Positions 45,001-54,660 of a stretch of 64,000 bases of DNA are shown one piece after another; position 1 is the stretch's first letter, and every line of letters begins with the position of its first letter. This DNA is from Clarkia xantiana subsp. parviflora (taxonomy: Eukaryota > Streptophyta > Magnoliopsida > Myrtales > Onagraceae): assembly GCA_036873135.1 (NCBI GenBank), contig JAPTYO010000022.1:5266979-5330978 (forward strand), given 5' to 3'. Under the pieces are notes generated by a model. The model had not been told where the DNA came from and searched no databases. It saw nothing but the letters and a program-made list of their open reading frames with translations. The translations under genes and the position numbers were made by a program.

Positions 45001-45993
45001 GTCTACAACCTAGGATACTATTGGCCATCAATGAGCAAAGAAGTAGCAGACTTGGTACAAAAATGTGATCACTGCCAAAGGTACTCCAGAAATATAACAG
45101 CCCCACCAGCAAAGCTAAGCTCCATCTCAGGAGCCTGGCCTTTCGCGCAATGGGGGATTGATTTGATAGGCCCCCTACCAAAAACAAAAGGTCAGAAGAC
45201 TTGCATAATTGTTGCAATAGACTACTTATCCAAGTGGATAGAAGCAAAGGCAATGGGGAAGACAACAGACGACCAAGTCGTCAATTTCATCCAATCTCAC
45301 ATTGTCTCGAGGTACGGGGTGCCAAGAGCAATAATAAGTGACAATGGCCCACAATTCAAGAGCAAGAAATTGCAGTGGTATTGCGAAAGACTGAATATAG
45401 ACCACCGTTTCGCATCAGTAAAGCACCTTCAGACAAACGGACAGGTAGAATCGGCAAACAAGATAGTGCTAGATGGCCTAAAGAAACGACTCCACGCCAC
45501 CAAGGGAAGTTGGGTAGATGAGCTGGAAAATGTTCTATGGGCAGTGCGGACAACACCAAAGATATCCACAGGAGAAACGCCATTTGGCCTAGTGTACGGA
45601 ACTGAAGCGGTGGCACCAGCAGAAATAGCTGTACAATCACTGAGGACCAAGTACTTTGAGGAGCATGAGAACAACAAAGCAAGACTTTTAGATTTAGACA
45701 TGGTGGAGGATAAAAGGTGGAATTCAGAAGAAGCACAGACACGAATGCGCCTTGTCTCAGCAAGATACTACAACCGCCAAGTCAAGGAGAGACAATTCCA
45801 CGTAGGAGAACTGGTACTAAGAAGGAATGAGTTCTCACACTTAGACCAAGTCAGAAAATTATCTCCGAAGTGGGAAGGACCATACAAGATAGCGTCAGTT
45901 CCCTACGTAAACGCTTACCGCCTCGAAGATGGGGAGGGGTATATCTCCACAAACACCTTCAGTGGAGAGCACCTAAAGAAGTACTACCTATAA
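42067..45993 (+). CDS. pol: Intact protease-RT-RNase H-integrase polyprotein of element F
   Basis: 1308 codons, ATG directly after an in-frame TAG and 33 bases after the primer site. The N-terminus (MAGVYVIHGGYGAGG) corresponds to INVIHGGMAAGG at the gag/protease junction of A and B, so the ORF starts where gag should end. Protease IDSGSSPN with D81; RT FRDLNKACPKD-type block (YRDLNKACPKD), FMDAYSGYNQI and YVDDMIV at 448-454; RNase H HTDGSS (D746), NNEAEYEALITGL, VKCDSQLVVNQV; integrase HHCC (H962, C1000, C1003) and D1032, D1092, E1128 with exactly 35 residues between the last two. C-terminal SPKWEGPYK and HLKKYYL end. One oddity: NQEAGALSKLAL has Gly where A has NAEADALSKFAL, replacing the last conserved RNase H aspartate. 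Confidence 0.95.
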   Translation: MAGVYVIHGGYGAGGESANAREAYMAELGAPKPKEEQAEGKREDIIEFSRRDMEHVLPDNKDALVITMKITDMDIGRILIDSGSSPNIISKKVLNILGVRPSSIKQVHSPLVGFSGEPTYPLGAVTLPVTLGTGQRQLKIDVPFFITEEMEEYNGILGNTTINKWGMVPSTLHQKMKFPTGQGIGEVKGNQKVARKCARIALGKRKKTREVLLVDEDPREDHGRPAPMEELKEILIEEPDRKAKIGTALSQEEENHLVALLREYKDLFAWSPSDMPGISEEVISHRLNIDAATRPTTQKVRPMGGSKKIAIQEEVEKLLKAKFIKEIRFQTWVANPVLVKKPGGSWRMCIDYRDLNKACPKDSYPLPRIDQLVDATSGHQLMSFMDAYSGYNQIKMAPEDAPHTAFYADSEIYHYTVMPFGLINAGATYQRMVNKIFGDMIGKTMEAYVDDMIVKSKEKKDHVENLRSTFERMRQYQVRLNPKKCAFGVQSGKFLGFMVSQQGIEVNPEKLQAIEEMQSPTKHKEVQRLNGRLAALNRFLSKIGDKALPFFEVLRANKKFEWTPRCEEAFQQLKQHLKTLPPLAKPTPGEPLYLYISVSNVAVSSVLIKEENAAQLPVYFVSKTLAKYEINYLPIEKYLYALIISARKLRPYFHGHEVTVLTDQPLKHLLQRPDTSGRLTKWAIELSEFRIHFAPRTAIKGQALADFIAEFTGINPDEDLGEVKTTCEASSSQEKQSEELWEMHTDGSSNGGGSGAGLLLYPPNSDTPMRYAMALTFKATNNEAEYEALITGLRIAKGVGAKHLRVKCDSQLVVNQVKGIYTAKSENMQRYLQQAKDLIKSFQSFDIESVPREQNQEAGALSKLALGAEAGKEVHFVEQRMQSVIEQMEVLAIDEAEAWMTPMRQYIMEGKLPKDKVEAVKIERMARNYAVMDNELYKKGYSTPFLKCIAYPETERVLAELHEGDAGCHEGARSISRKVYNLGYYWPSMSKEVADLVQKCDHCQRYSRNITAPPAKLSSISGAWPFAQWGIDLIGPLPKTKGQKTCIIVAIDYLSKWIEAKAMGKTTDDQVVNFIQSHIVSRYGVPRAIISDNGPQFKSKKLQWYCERLNIDHRFASVKHLQTNGQVESANKIVLDGLKKRLHATKGSWVDELENVLWAVRTTPKISTGETPFGLVYGTEAVAPAEIAVQSLRTKYFEEHENNKARLLDLDMVEDKRWNSEEAQTRMRLVSARYYNRQVKERQFHVGELVLRRNEFSHLDQVRKLSPKWEGPYKIASVPYVNAYRLEDGEGYISTNTFSGEHLKKYYL

Positions 45994-46282
45994 GAAGAAA
46001 GCACAAGCAAAAGACCATATCCTTAGTTTCATATTTAGCATTTTGCATGTTTCAGCTTTACAAGCTTTTCAAAAAACAACTTTTGAGAAGGAGAACTCAC
46101 GAAGTTACTCCAACTCTACAACTATCTTTGATTCCTACAAAGGATGTCTTGGTGCACCAAGGCATCCCACGTGTACAAAAACATGCATGCTCCTAAGAGA
46201 GTACAAGTTACTCAAAAGTATTTTCCAGTGAATGTAGTGGTATAGTCACGAAGTTATCCTTACACAGATATGACTTCAAGTC
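45994..46282. other. Short spacer after pol of element F
   Basis: No gene. Leads into the tandem array. Confidence 0.6.
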
Positions 46283-46865
46283 AATGACAGGTTCGACGCC
46301 CCCAAGAGCGTATCTTGAGAGTAGTTCTTATACTACGACATTCGACGCCCCCAAGAGCGTATCTTGAGAGTAGTTTTCATACTACGACATTCGACGCCCC
46401 CAAGAGCGTATCTTGAGAGTAGTGTTCATACTACGACCTTCGACGCCCCCAAGAGCGTATCTTGAGAGTAGTTATTACACTACGAATTCGACGCACCAAG
46501 AGCGTATCTTGAGAGTGGTTTCCAAAAACTACGAACTTCGACGCCCCCAGGAGCGTATCTTGAGAGTAGTGTTCATACTACGACCTTCGACGCCCCCAAG
46601 AGCGTATCTTGAGAGTAGTTATTACACTACGAATTCGACGCCCCCAAGAGCGTATCTTGAGGTAGAAAAAACACTACCAGTTCGACGCCCCCAAGAGCGT
46701 ATCTTGAGGTAGATTTCAAACTACCAGTTCGACGCCCACCAGGAGCGTATCTTTGGTCTAACCTGAGCCCTCCGGGAGCCTATCCTGTGAAACGTTAAGT
46801 GCCGTCCGAGAGCCTGTCTCGTGAACAGTTTTCGACGCCCACCAAGAGCGTATCTTTGGTCTAAC
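46283..46865. repeat. 49-bp tandem array of element F
   Basis: Units begin TTCGACGCCCCCAAGAGCGT at 46292, 46341, 46390, 46439 and so on, exactly 49 bp apart at first, about nine in all, followed by one CCTCCGGGAGCCTATCCTG segment. Same core and hairpin-like tail as the array in E. Confidence 0.95.
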
Positions 46866-47249
46866 AGTACAACGTATACCGTGTAAGGGGTATCAGAAGA
46901 GATCATCACACCATGCTCAGAAGGATACCATGAGAAAGAAATTTCTAAGTAAAGTAATGTGAAGAACAAGTAATGTTTTTTCTTTATGAAATGGCAGGTA
47001 TGACATGAAGGAAAGCATGAAAGAAAGATAAATAAAGGAAACACACCAAGGGAAGGGTCCATAACAAAAGAGCCATACACAAGGCATAGGGAAACATCAT
47101 GAGAAGAGATATAAGCACACGGCCATGTATACAACGAGTAGAGACAAGTGTATCAGACAAAGATGGCAACACTAAGAAAGGTGGAGTTTTAAACTCTAAA
47201 GACAACCACAACTCACAAACACACGAGACTACCACAAGAAATAGGGGTA
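46866..47249. other. Noncoding sequence of element F between array and aORF
   Basis: First 140 bp shared with E; no gene. Confidence 0.6.
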
Positions 47250-48312
47250 CTATCCCCTCATCTTCGCAATATGCTTAATAGCAAAATCTGACAAATCACC
47301 AAGTCGAGAGAAAGGAAAGTCAGGAGCAATCATGTGAATACGCTCAAGAATCTCCTTCAAGGAAATACGTTTCGCCACAGAGCAGCAAACGTCGATAGTA
47401 TCCTGATAAGCGGAGGAGGCCATATACTCAGCAATGGCACACTCCTTCGCCTCCATACGAAACATTTCCTCCAGAGAGATTAACTCAGCAGCCCGGAGTG
47501 TCTCATCACGATAAGACCTTTGTCTCAACGCCTCAACCTCTTCATTGAGAAGAGCAATGCGACCCTCCAAGTCTCTGCACCGCAAATCGGTGATGCGACT
47601 ATGCTCCAAACAGCTAATAAGACTGGATTTAAGGGAGACACAAATGTCCTCGTACACCTTCCTCTCCTCAGCAAGATCAATAGCAAGGGTGGATAAATTA
47701 ACAAGGTCGGCCATACCCTACAACAAAAACAAAAGATGAGACGGATAACACACGGAGAAAAAACATGCTAAAGGATAAAACGGTTACATTACAGGAGCAT
47801 AGCGAGCCAACACATCACGAGCCAACTCATATGTTGCCTCCGACCCTTTGGATAGGGACACACGATCGGCAGGAGGAACAGCAGACTGCAGAACACGAAC
47901 TCCAACCTCAGGAGTTTGCAAAGAAGATTGGTTGTCAAAACGAGCCCCACGCCCATAATAAGGCGCCCACTCAGACCCAACAATTCCATCAACAGGTGGA
48001 CGAGACAGCTCCTTCCGACTCAGACGCGGAAGACGAAGTCTACCTATAACAAAGCACAGAGTAAATACCAATGTACACTAAGGAAACTCAGAGGCTCAAG
48101 GACTCACCAAACAAGGAAGAAGGAAAAGATGGCTCCCGGACCTTCGATTGGGGGGCATCAATATAGAAAGAAGATGGCACCCTAACGTCACCACCCTTAC
48201 CTCCAGTTAGAAAACACCTCCCCGCACCATAGAAAACCGATCTCTTTGCAATCGAAGGTCCGGTCCCAGAATTAACTACTCCCACACGTACTGGCCTCTT
48301 ACTCCTCATCAA
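47250..48312 (-). CDS. Antisense aORF of element F, C-terminal exons only
   Basis: Exon (48312-48108; MRSKRPVRVGVVNSGTG, basic), intron 48107-48044 (64 bp, GT-AG), exon 48043-47793 with VDGIVGSEWAPYYGRGARFD and TPEVGVRVLQSAVPPADR, intron 47792-47718 (75 bp, GT-AG), exon 47717-47250 encoding MADLVNLSTLAIDLAEERKV, a probable coiled coil, ending KMRG. The middle and last exons correspond to exons 4 and 5 of the aORF of G. The PF04195-like first exon is absent; a 67-bp tandem array occupies its place. The true start is uncertain, since a TTTTCGATCAG acceptor-like site lies just upstream (about 48325). Confidence 0.6.
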
Positions 48313-48960
48313 TCACCGGAGAGTTCTGCTGATCGAAAAAAAACACAGGCTTAGCCTAAAGAAAACAGAAAGCGAACAGTGGACAAGAGATACAAACTCA
48401 TTCCCCTAAAAAGATGGACACAAGGTCAAAAGACAAGAATAGAAAGACGACAAAAAAGACCCCACCAACCAACAGCCAGAGGCAGGGGGGCAGGGGAAGA
48501 TAGTAATAACCCCCAGCATAAGGAGACCCCACCAGCCAATAGGCAGAGGCAGGGGGGCAGGGGGAGATAGTAATAACCCCCAGCATAAGGAGACCCCACC
48601 AGCCAACAGGCAGAGGCAGGGGGCAGGGGGAGATAGTAATAACCCCCAGCATAAGGAGACCCCACCAGCCAACAGGCAGAGGCAGGGGGGCAGGGGGAGA
48701 TAGTAATAACCCCCAGCATAAGGAGACCCCACCAGCCAACAGGCAGAGGCAGGGGGGCAGGGGGAGATAGTAATAACCCCCAGCATAAGAAGACCCCACC
48801 AGCCAACAGACAGAGGCAGGGGGCAGAGGGAGATAGTAATAACCCCCAGCATAAGGAGAGAGACACCACTGGCCAACTAGCAGAGACAGGGGGCAAAAGG
48901 AGGTAATTATAATCCCAATAGGGAGGACTTCGCCCGTCAGTAAGCGGAAACATGAAGGTA
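48313..48960. repeat. 67-bp tandem array of element F
   Basis: Seven units of about 67 bp starting CCCCACCAGCCAACAGGCAG at 48460, 48527 and onward to about 48935. Each unit has a G-rich block (GGCAGGGGGGCAGGGGGAG) on the plus strand with runs of three to six G. Open frames on the minus strand across it (48398-48953) are repeat artefacts. Confidence 0.9.
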
Positions 48961-49755
48961 AAAAGATGAAAAATGACGAACCAAATAGGACTACATTACC
49001 AGGAAGACATACAAATCAAGAACGAGACAAGTAAGGAAACGATTGAAGGAGAAGCAGAATTAAGTCCCTCAAGAGCAACGCTTACACAAGAGAAGAAACA
49101 CGTACCTCAATACAACACCCGCCCCGAGAAGTAAGTCCGACTGGAAATTCCACCGTCAAAAAGAAAAGAAGGGAAAAGAACAACGAGAATGAGGTAATCA
49201 CTTGCCCTTTTATAGCACAAAGGATTAGGGTTTTTCTAAAGTCGCTAAATCAACACCGTTGAATTTTAGAAAAGAAAATTTCAAGGGACAAGATTCAAAA
49301 ACTAGTTCCCGTTAACCACGGTTAAACTCATACTCACCATAGTTAACATCCCCTAAGGTTTATTTCCTAGTATTCCATACTTAGAAAAAATTTTGGCCAA
49401 AATTAAATTTTTCCTCACTTAGATAGAATCCCGGCACGAATTTGAAGCGTAAGTTATTTAGTTGCATTCGTATCACACCCCTGTGCAAGTGTGTATTTTT
49501 TGAGTATGCACCTATAGCAAAGATAAGTTTATTACTCCTACCACAGACGGACGCGTGCCTAGGCACACGTCCGTGCTACTCTGACGTTTAGAATTCCTCT
49601 ATCTCATAAGGCAGGGGGCAGAGTCAGAGGCACGCATCTAAGGGTAAGCGAGCATTCAGACAAGAAGGTAAAATCCCGATTTCAAATTGCGCGTGTTATA
49701 CCATCCTAAAATAGAGTCAATCAAGGGTTAGGCCATTGGTTGACTCGGGGGCATG
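48961..49755. other. 3' subterminal region of element F
   Basis: No gene. 49380-49755 matches E 40456-40832. Ends with the polypurine-like CTCGGGGGCATG before the LTR. Confidence 0.65.
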
Positions 49756-50682
49756 TGATGGATATACGCCCAATTTGAACCCGTTGACTTCCAAACCGTT
49801 ATATTTTTATCGTCCCATTACCGATTGTAAATCGAAACTTCAACCCGAACACTTCGCGAACACATCAACGGCTCGGACGAGGCCGGAGCGCTCGTCCGGC
49901 CGAGGCAAACTCACCTAGGTGAGGTTGGGTGGCCACACCCGACCTCCCCTAGGAGAGATCGGGTCAGCCAACCCGATCTCTCCTAGGGGAGATCGGGTTA
50001 GCCGACCCGATCTCTCCTAGGAGAGATCGGGTCGGCCAACCCGATCACTCCTAGGAGAGATCGGGTCGGCCAACCCGATCTCTCCTAGGAGAGATCGGGT
50101 CGACCAACCCGATCTCTCCTAGGAGGGATGGGGTTGGCCAACCCCATCCTCCTTGGGAGGGGTTGGGTGCCCTCACCCAACCCCTACCCTTGGGGATCGG
50201 ATTTCTCCTCCCCCAAGGGCCCCTGTGCCATTTTCGGACACCCACACTCGGTTCACGTCGCCTACCTTCTCCGTATCCTAAGGTCTTAATTATGCGCTTA
50301 AAGGTTAATTAATTGTGTTTAAAGGTTAACGATGTCATTAAGCCACCTTAATGACACCGTTGCCTATAAATACCCCACCTTTACAACTCATTTGGGCATC
50401 TTGGTAATTTGGATTATTTTGCTCTGACATCTCTCTAGTTTATCTCTCTAAGAAGAATACTGACTTAGGCATCGGAGAGGGTTCACCAGGCACCACCCCC
50501 CCCTCCGTGTCTGGTACTGCCCCTTCTGCAGGGTAGAAGGAGAGAAGAAGCAAAGGAAGGAAGGAAGGAAGGAAAGACATAGGCTAAGACAGGGCAACTC
50601 AGGAATACCGGATCACACACATCCCCAGTAAGGAGTGAGATCAAAGCCGACCACCCGTTGACCTAGATCTCATAACCTAACA
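49756..50682 (+). repeat. 3' LTR of element F (927 bp)
   Basis: As the 5' LTR but with two more 34-bp palindromic units (array 49940-50130) and a handful of substitutions. TATAAATACC starts at 50365. Ends CTAACA at 50682. Confidence 0.95.
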
Positions 50683-50687
50683 CTCCC

Positions 50688-51373
50688 TAGGAGGGGTTGG
50701 GTGCCCTCACCCAACCCCTACCCCTGGGGGTCAGATTTCTCCTCCCCCCAAGGGCCCCGGCACCATTTTCGGACTCCCACACTCGGTCCACTCCGCCTAC
50801 CTTCTCCGAATCCTAAGGTCTTAATTATGTGCTTAAAGGTTAATTAATTGTGTTTAAAGGTTAACGATGTCATTAAGCCACCTTAATGACACCGTTGCCT
50901 ATAAATACCCCACCTTCACAACTCATTTGATCATCTTGGCAAGTTGCACAATTTTGCTCTGACATCTCTCTAGCTTTATCTCTCTAAAACCGTACTGACT
51001 TAGGCATCGGAGAGGGTTCATCAGGCACCACCCCCCCCCCCCCCCCTCTGTGCCTGGTATTGCCCCTCTTGCAGGGTAGCAAGGAGAAGAGAGCCAAGGA
51101 AGCAGAAGAGCATAGAGCAGTAGGACAAGCCCCAGGGGTAAGAAGTACAAGCCTCAGGAGGTCAGAAGGAGAGAAGGAAAGGAGGTCAGAAGGAGAGAAG
51201 GAAAGGAGGTCAGAAGGAGAGAAGAGAATGACATGTATCAGAACGACTACCCCAAGGGAGTATAAGAGCATGGATCAGAACGACTAGTCCTAGGAGCACT
51301 GAACCCGACATTTCATTAGTGGGAGATAAATTCTAGATTGACGACCCGTCGACCTAGACTTTATAACCTAACA
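50688..51373 (+). repeat. 3' LTR of element E, right part
   Basis: Continues from 41162. Same as the 5' LTR of E except for a longer poly-C run near 51030 and a few substitutions. TATAAATA at 50900-50907. Ends CTAACA at 51373. Confidence 0.95.
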
Positions 51374-51378
51374 CTGTC

Positions 51379-51888
51379 CAAAAGGTTCAGGACCTCCAAA
51401 AGCAGGTCGGGGACTTCGAGGGGCTCCTGAGGCAGGAGCGACAGGAGTGGCAGGAGCGGCAGGCTGCTGAGGACAAGCTGGTCCTCGAGAAGAAGGCTCT
51501 GGAGGAGCAAGTCGCGGGGTTTCCTGCGCAGCTGGTCGAGGCGGAGGCCAAGGGCGGGGAGGATTATCGGAGGTCTGAGGACTTCCAGGCCGATGCTATG
51601 AAGTTCTTTGGCACGGAGGTGGAGAACACTCTCTTCAATGCGGTTGAGGAGCTCCACCTGGAGTATGGCGACGCCATCAATTTTGACAAGTCTCCTTCCC
51701 TCGCCCCCTTCGCGAAGAAATACTTTGCTCTTTCTGAGGAGAGTGATGGGGGGAGTACTCCCGCAATTGCCGAAGTCGCAGCAGATGCCCCGATAGTCGA
51801 TCCTCCCGAGGCCAACCCTGTGGAACCTTCTGCTACCGACTCCGCGGACCCAGCTCCTGCCGATGTTGCCGACAAGGACCAAGCTTAA
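51379..51888 (+). pseudogene. aORF of element B, 3' part
   Basis: Continues exon 4 in frame after the E/F block (QKVQDLQKQVGDFEG...), a coiled coil with many Glu/Gln/Leu, then FFGTEVENTLFNAVEELHLE, which matches the end of the aORF of A (FCKSEVEDVLFNAVEELYTA), and an acidic Ala/Pro tail ending KDQA. Stop TAA at 51886-51888. No lesion in this part. Confidence 0.85.
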
Positions 51889-52635
51889 CCGTTTATCTTT
51901 AGAGTCCTTGTATTTTCTTCTCTTTTGTCATCATCGGGCCTTTGAGCCCTTATCAATTATCAGACTTTCTCAGTTCCGATTTTCTCGATGCACTTCTCCA
52001 AGTGGCTTTACTATACTTGCTTAGGTTGATACTTCGACACTTAAGACATTTTCGTACGTCATTCCCGAAGATTTACTAATTTGCGCCACTTAAGGCGACT
52101 TATCATTATGCACCACTTAAGGCGACTCAATCTCGTGCATCACTTAAGACGGCTTAATATCGTGCACCACATAAGGCGACTTTTCAAGACTTGGAATAAA
52201 TCTAAAACACATGCATCACTTAAGACGACTTAATCTCGTGCATCACTTAAGACGACTTTTTCGTGCACCACTTAAGGCGACTTTTCAATACTCAGAATAA
52301 ATCTAAGAATCGCGCACCACTTAAGGAGACTTTTCAATACTCATAATAAATCTAAGAATCGCGCACCACTTAAGGCGACTTTTCAATACTCAGAATAAAT
52401 CTAAGAATCGTGCACCACTTAAGGCGACTTTTCTCGTGCACCACTCAAGGCGACTTTATAAAGCTTAGAGTAAATCTAAGAATAATTCTGATCGGAAGCA
52501 ACCTCTTTATTCATTGATGGCACAAATTTGGCTTACATCGAATTAAACGATACACAGCATACACCACTTAAGGCGATTTTACATCGGGCACCACTTAAGG
52601 CGACTTTCTTCGGGCACCACTTAAGGCGACTTTCT
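51889..52635. repeat. Tandem repeats between aORF and pol of element B
   Basis: 52080-52640 consists of variants of GCACCACTTAAGGCGACTT. Four units are exactly 49 bp apart (GCACC at 52265, 52314, 52363, 52412) with the tail TTCAATACTCAGAATAAATC. The core CACTTAAGGC is shared with array 1 of element A, but unit lengths differ. Confidence 0.9.
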
Positions 52636-53330
52636 TCAAGCATGGTGTTTCTTCAAGTGTTCGCCACTAAAAGAATGCTTTAACGTTCTGCCATCGAGGT
52701 CTTCCAACTTGTACGCATTTGGAGCTGGCATCCCCACGACCTTATAAGGTCCTTCCCATTTTGGTGACATCTTGTTGATTCGATCCAAAAGGGTGAACTC
52801 GTTGCGACGCCAAACCAGCTCCCCAACGAAGAACTGTCGGGACTTCACTCGTCGATTCTAGTACCTGGCCGTCGCCAAACGCATTCGAGCTTGGACTTCA
52901 TCGGCTTCCCGCCTCTTCTCTTCGAGTAAGTCCAAGTCCAGACGTCTCATCTCATCATTCGTCAGGGGCTCATAATATCTCATCCGATGGGACGCCACAG
53001 CTACATCCACGGGGGCGACAGCCTCCGTGCCATAAACGAGGCCAAACGGAGTCTCCCCGGTTGATCGTTTGGGTGTCGTTCTAACAGCCCAAAGCACGTT
53101 TTCCAGTTCGTTCAGCCATTTGCCCTTCAAGGCATAGACCCTCTTCTTTAGGCCATCCATCACGATTTTATTGGCGGATTCCACTTGACCGTTAGTTTGA
53201 GCATGGCGTACAGAAGCTGTCCGATGCTCGATGTTCAACTCCTCCAGATACTCCCTCACCTGAGAGCCGTTAAACGGTGGACCATTGTCGCTGATCACCG
53301 CCTTAGGAATTCCGTATATTGACCTTGTGC
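52636..53330 (-). pseudogene. Element B integrase, C-terminal part
   Basis: Contains ISDNGPPFNGSQ, VESANK and GLVYGTEAVAPVDVAV. A TAG at 52858-52860 (Tyr in A) cuts off the last 70 codons (SRQFFVGELVWRRNEF ... LKKHHA). At 53320-53335 about 118 bp are missing relative to A, removing about 40 residues between the first and second catalytic aspartates (the AIDYFSKWIEAKA region), and the frame changes there. Confidence 0.9.
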
Positions 53331-54660
53331 TTGTGGAAGAGGTCCCACCAAGTCGATGCCCCATTGCGCGAAAGGCCAGGCGCTCTTGATGGATGTCAGA
53401 TTAGCGGCCGGAGCCACGATACTCGGGGCGTACCTCTGGCACGCGTCACAGGATCGGACCAACGTCGTTGCTTCCTTGCTCATCGTAGGCCAATAATAGC
53501 CCAAGTTCAGCACTTTCCTCATAATGGATCGGGCCCCTTCATGACAAGCCGCGACCCCTTCATGCACCTCCTTCAGGATTCGATTTGTGTCGGGCTCTGC
53601 CACACACTTCAAGTACGGAGTTGAGAACCAGCCCTTGTTGTATAGCTGATTATCCAGCATCACATAATTGGCCGCGATCCGACATATCCTGTCGGCTGCT
53701 ACTTTTTCATCGGGGACTGTCCCCGTAGTCAAGTATGCGACTATCGGGGTCATCCAAGTGGGCTCCTCCTCCGGTTTTGCCTCAATGGCACACACCTGTG
53801 TCGGGTCGATGGTCGATAAGATCACCTTCTCCAAGAAGTGCACCTTCCGATTTTCTTCCAAGGGTGCCCCCAGGGCAAATTTTCTCAAGGCGTCTGCCTC
53901 TACGTTTTCCTCCCTCGGGATTGCCTCGATATCGATGCTTTTAAAGCTCTCCTTCAGGGCTTGTACCTCGCGTAGGTATTTCTTCATTATCGGACTTCTC
54001 GCTTCGTATCGCCCTTGAACCTGGTTCACGATTAAAGCTCCGTCACACTTCACTCTCAAATGATCAACTCCAGTGCCTTTAGCAATTTTTAGGCCCGTAA
54101 TAAGAGCTTCATACTCCGCTTCGTTGTTTGTGGCCTTGAATGTTAAAGCCAAGGCGTATCGGAGCGGTTCACCTTCACCTGGTGGTATCAACAAAAAGCC
54201 TGCTCCTGATCCGTCTGAACTCGAGGAGCCATCCGTGTACATTTCCCAGGTATTTTCCCCGTTTGGCTGTTCTGATTGCTCTACCCTCTCTGGTTGTTCT
54301 TTTTTCGGGACCTCCATGGCTGCCCCCTCTACAGGGCCCGCTTCTTCTAGATCGGGGGCTGTAGATTCTGCTATGAAATCTGCCAATGCCTGGCCTTTGA
54401 TAGTCGTTCTTGGAGCAAAGTGTATGCGAAACTCACTAAGCTCTACTGCCCATTTCACTAATCTTCCCGACGCATCCGGTCGGTTCAAAAAATGCTTCAA
54501 AGGCTGGTTCGTCAGCACAAAGATCTCGTGTGCGTGGAAATAAGGTCTTAGCTTCCGAGCAGTAATAATCAACGCAAAGAGGTACTTCTCAACAGCAGGA
54601 TAATTCAATTCAGACTTGGCAAACGCCTTGCTTACATAATAGACGGGGACTTGATTACCC
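53331..54660 (-). pseudogene. Element B RNase H and integrase N-terminus
   Basis: RNase H motifs MYTDGSS, NNEAEYEALITGL and VKCDGALIVNQV; integrase zinc finger HEGVAACHEGARS ... CDACQRY and WGIDLVGP. ENVEADALRKFAL keeps the Asp of the relatives. The open frame runs 54608-53331. It is out of frame with the RT by a one-base deletion near 54665-54675 (compare A, ..LIKIVKGNQVPIYYV). Confidence 0.9.

Larger units (their letters stand above)
41163..50682 (+). mobile_element. Gag-less gypsy element F with intact pol
   Basis: Plus-strand element of about 9.5 kb in the 3' LTR of E. LTRs 41163-42015 and 49756-50682, TG..CA ends, CTCCC duplication, primer site 42018-42033. One uninterrupted protease-RT-RNase H-integrase ORF (42067-45993), a 49-bp tandem array, an antisense aORF without its N-terminal domain and a 67-bp array. 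No gag anywhere. It is the youngest layer of the nest. Confidence 0.95.
32045..51373 (+). mobile_element. Non-autonomous element E (host of F)
   Basis: Plus-strand LTR element inserted in the aORF of B. 5' LTR 32045-33088; 3' LTR 40833-41162 joined to 50688-51373. Internal region 33089-40832 (7.7 kb). It has the same primer site, LTR ends (TGATGG..CTAACA), 49-bp tandem repeat and 3' subterminal sequence as F, but no RT, RNase H or integrase and only scraps of gag and protease. The LTRs match closely apart from one 34-bp unit and a poly-C tract, so it moved recently despite lacking proteins. Confidence 0.85.

Noticed and set aside
48398..48953. Hydrophobic repeat ORFs (LMLGVITISPCP) that look like membrane proteins
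   Set aside because: Three overlapping frames across the 67-bp array; composition artefact of a G-rich repeat.
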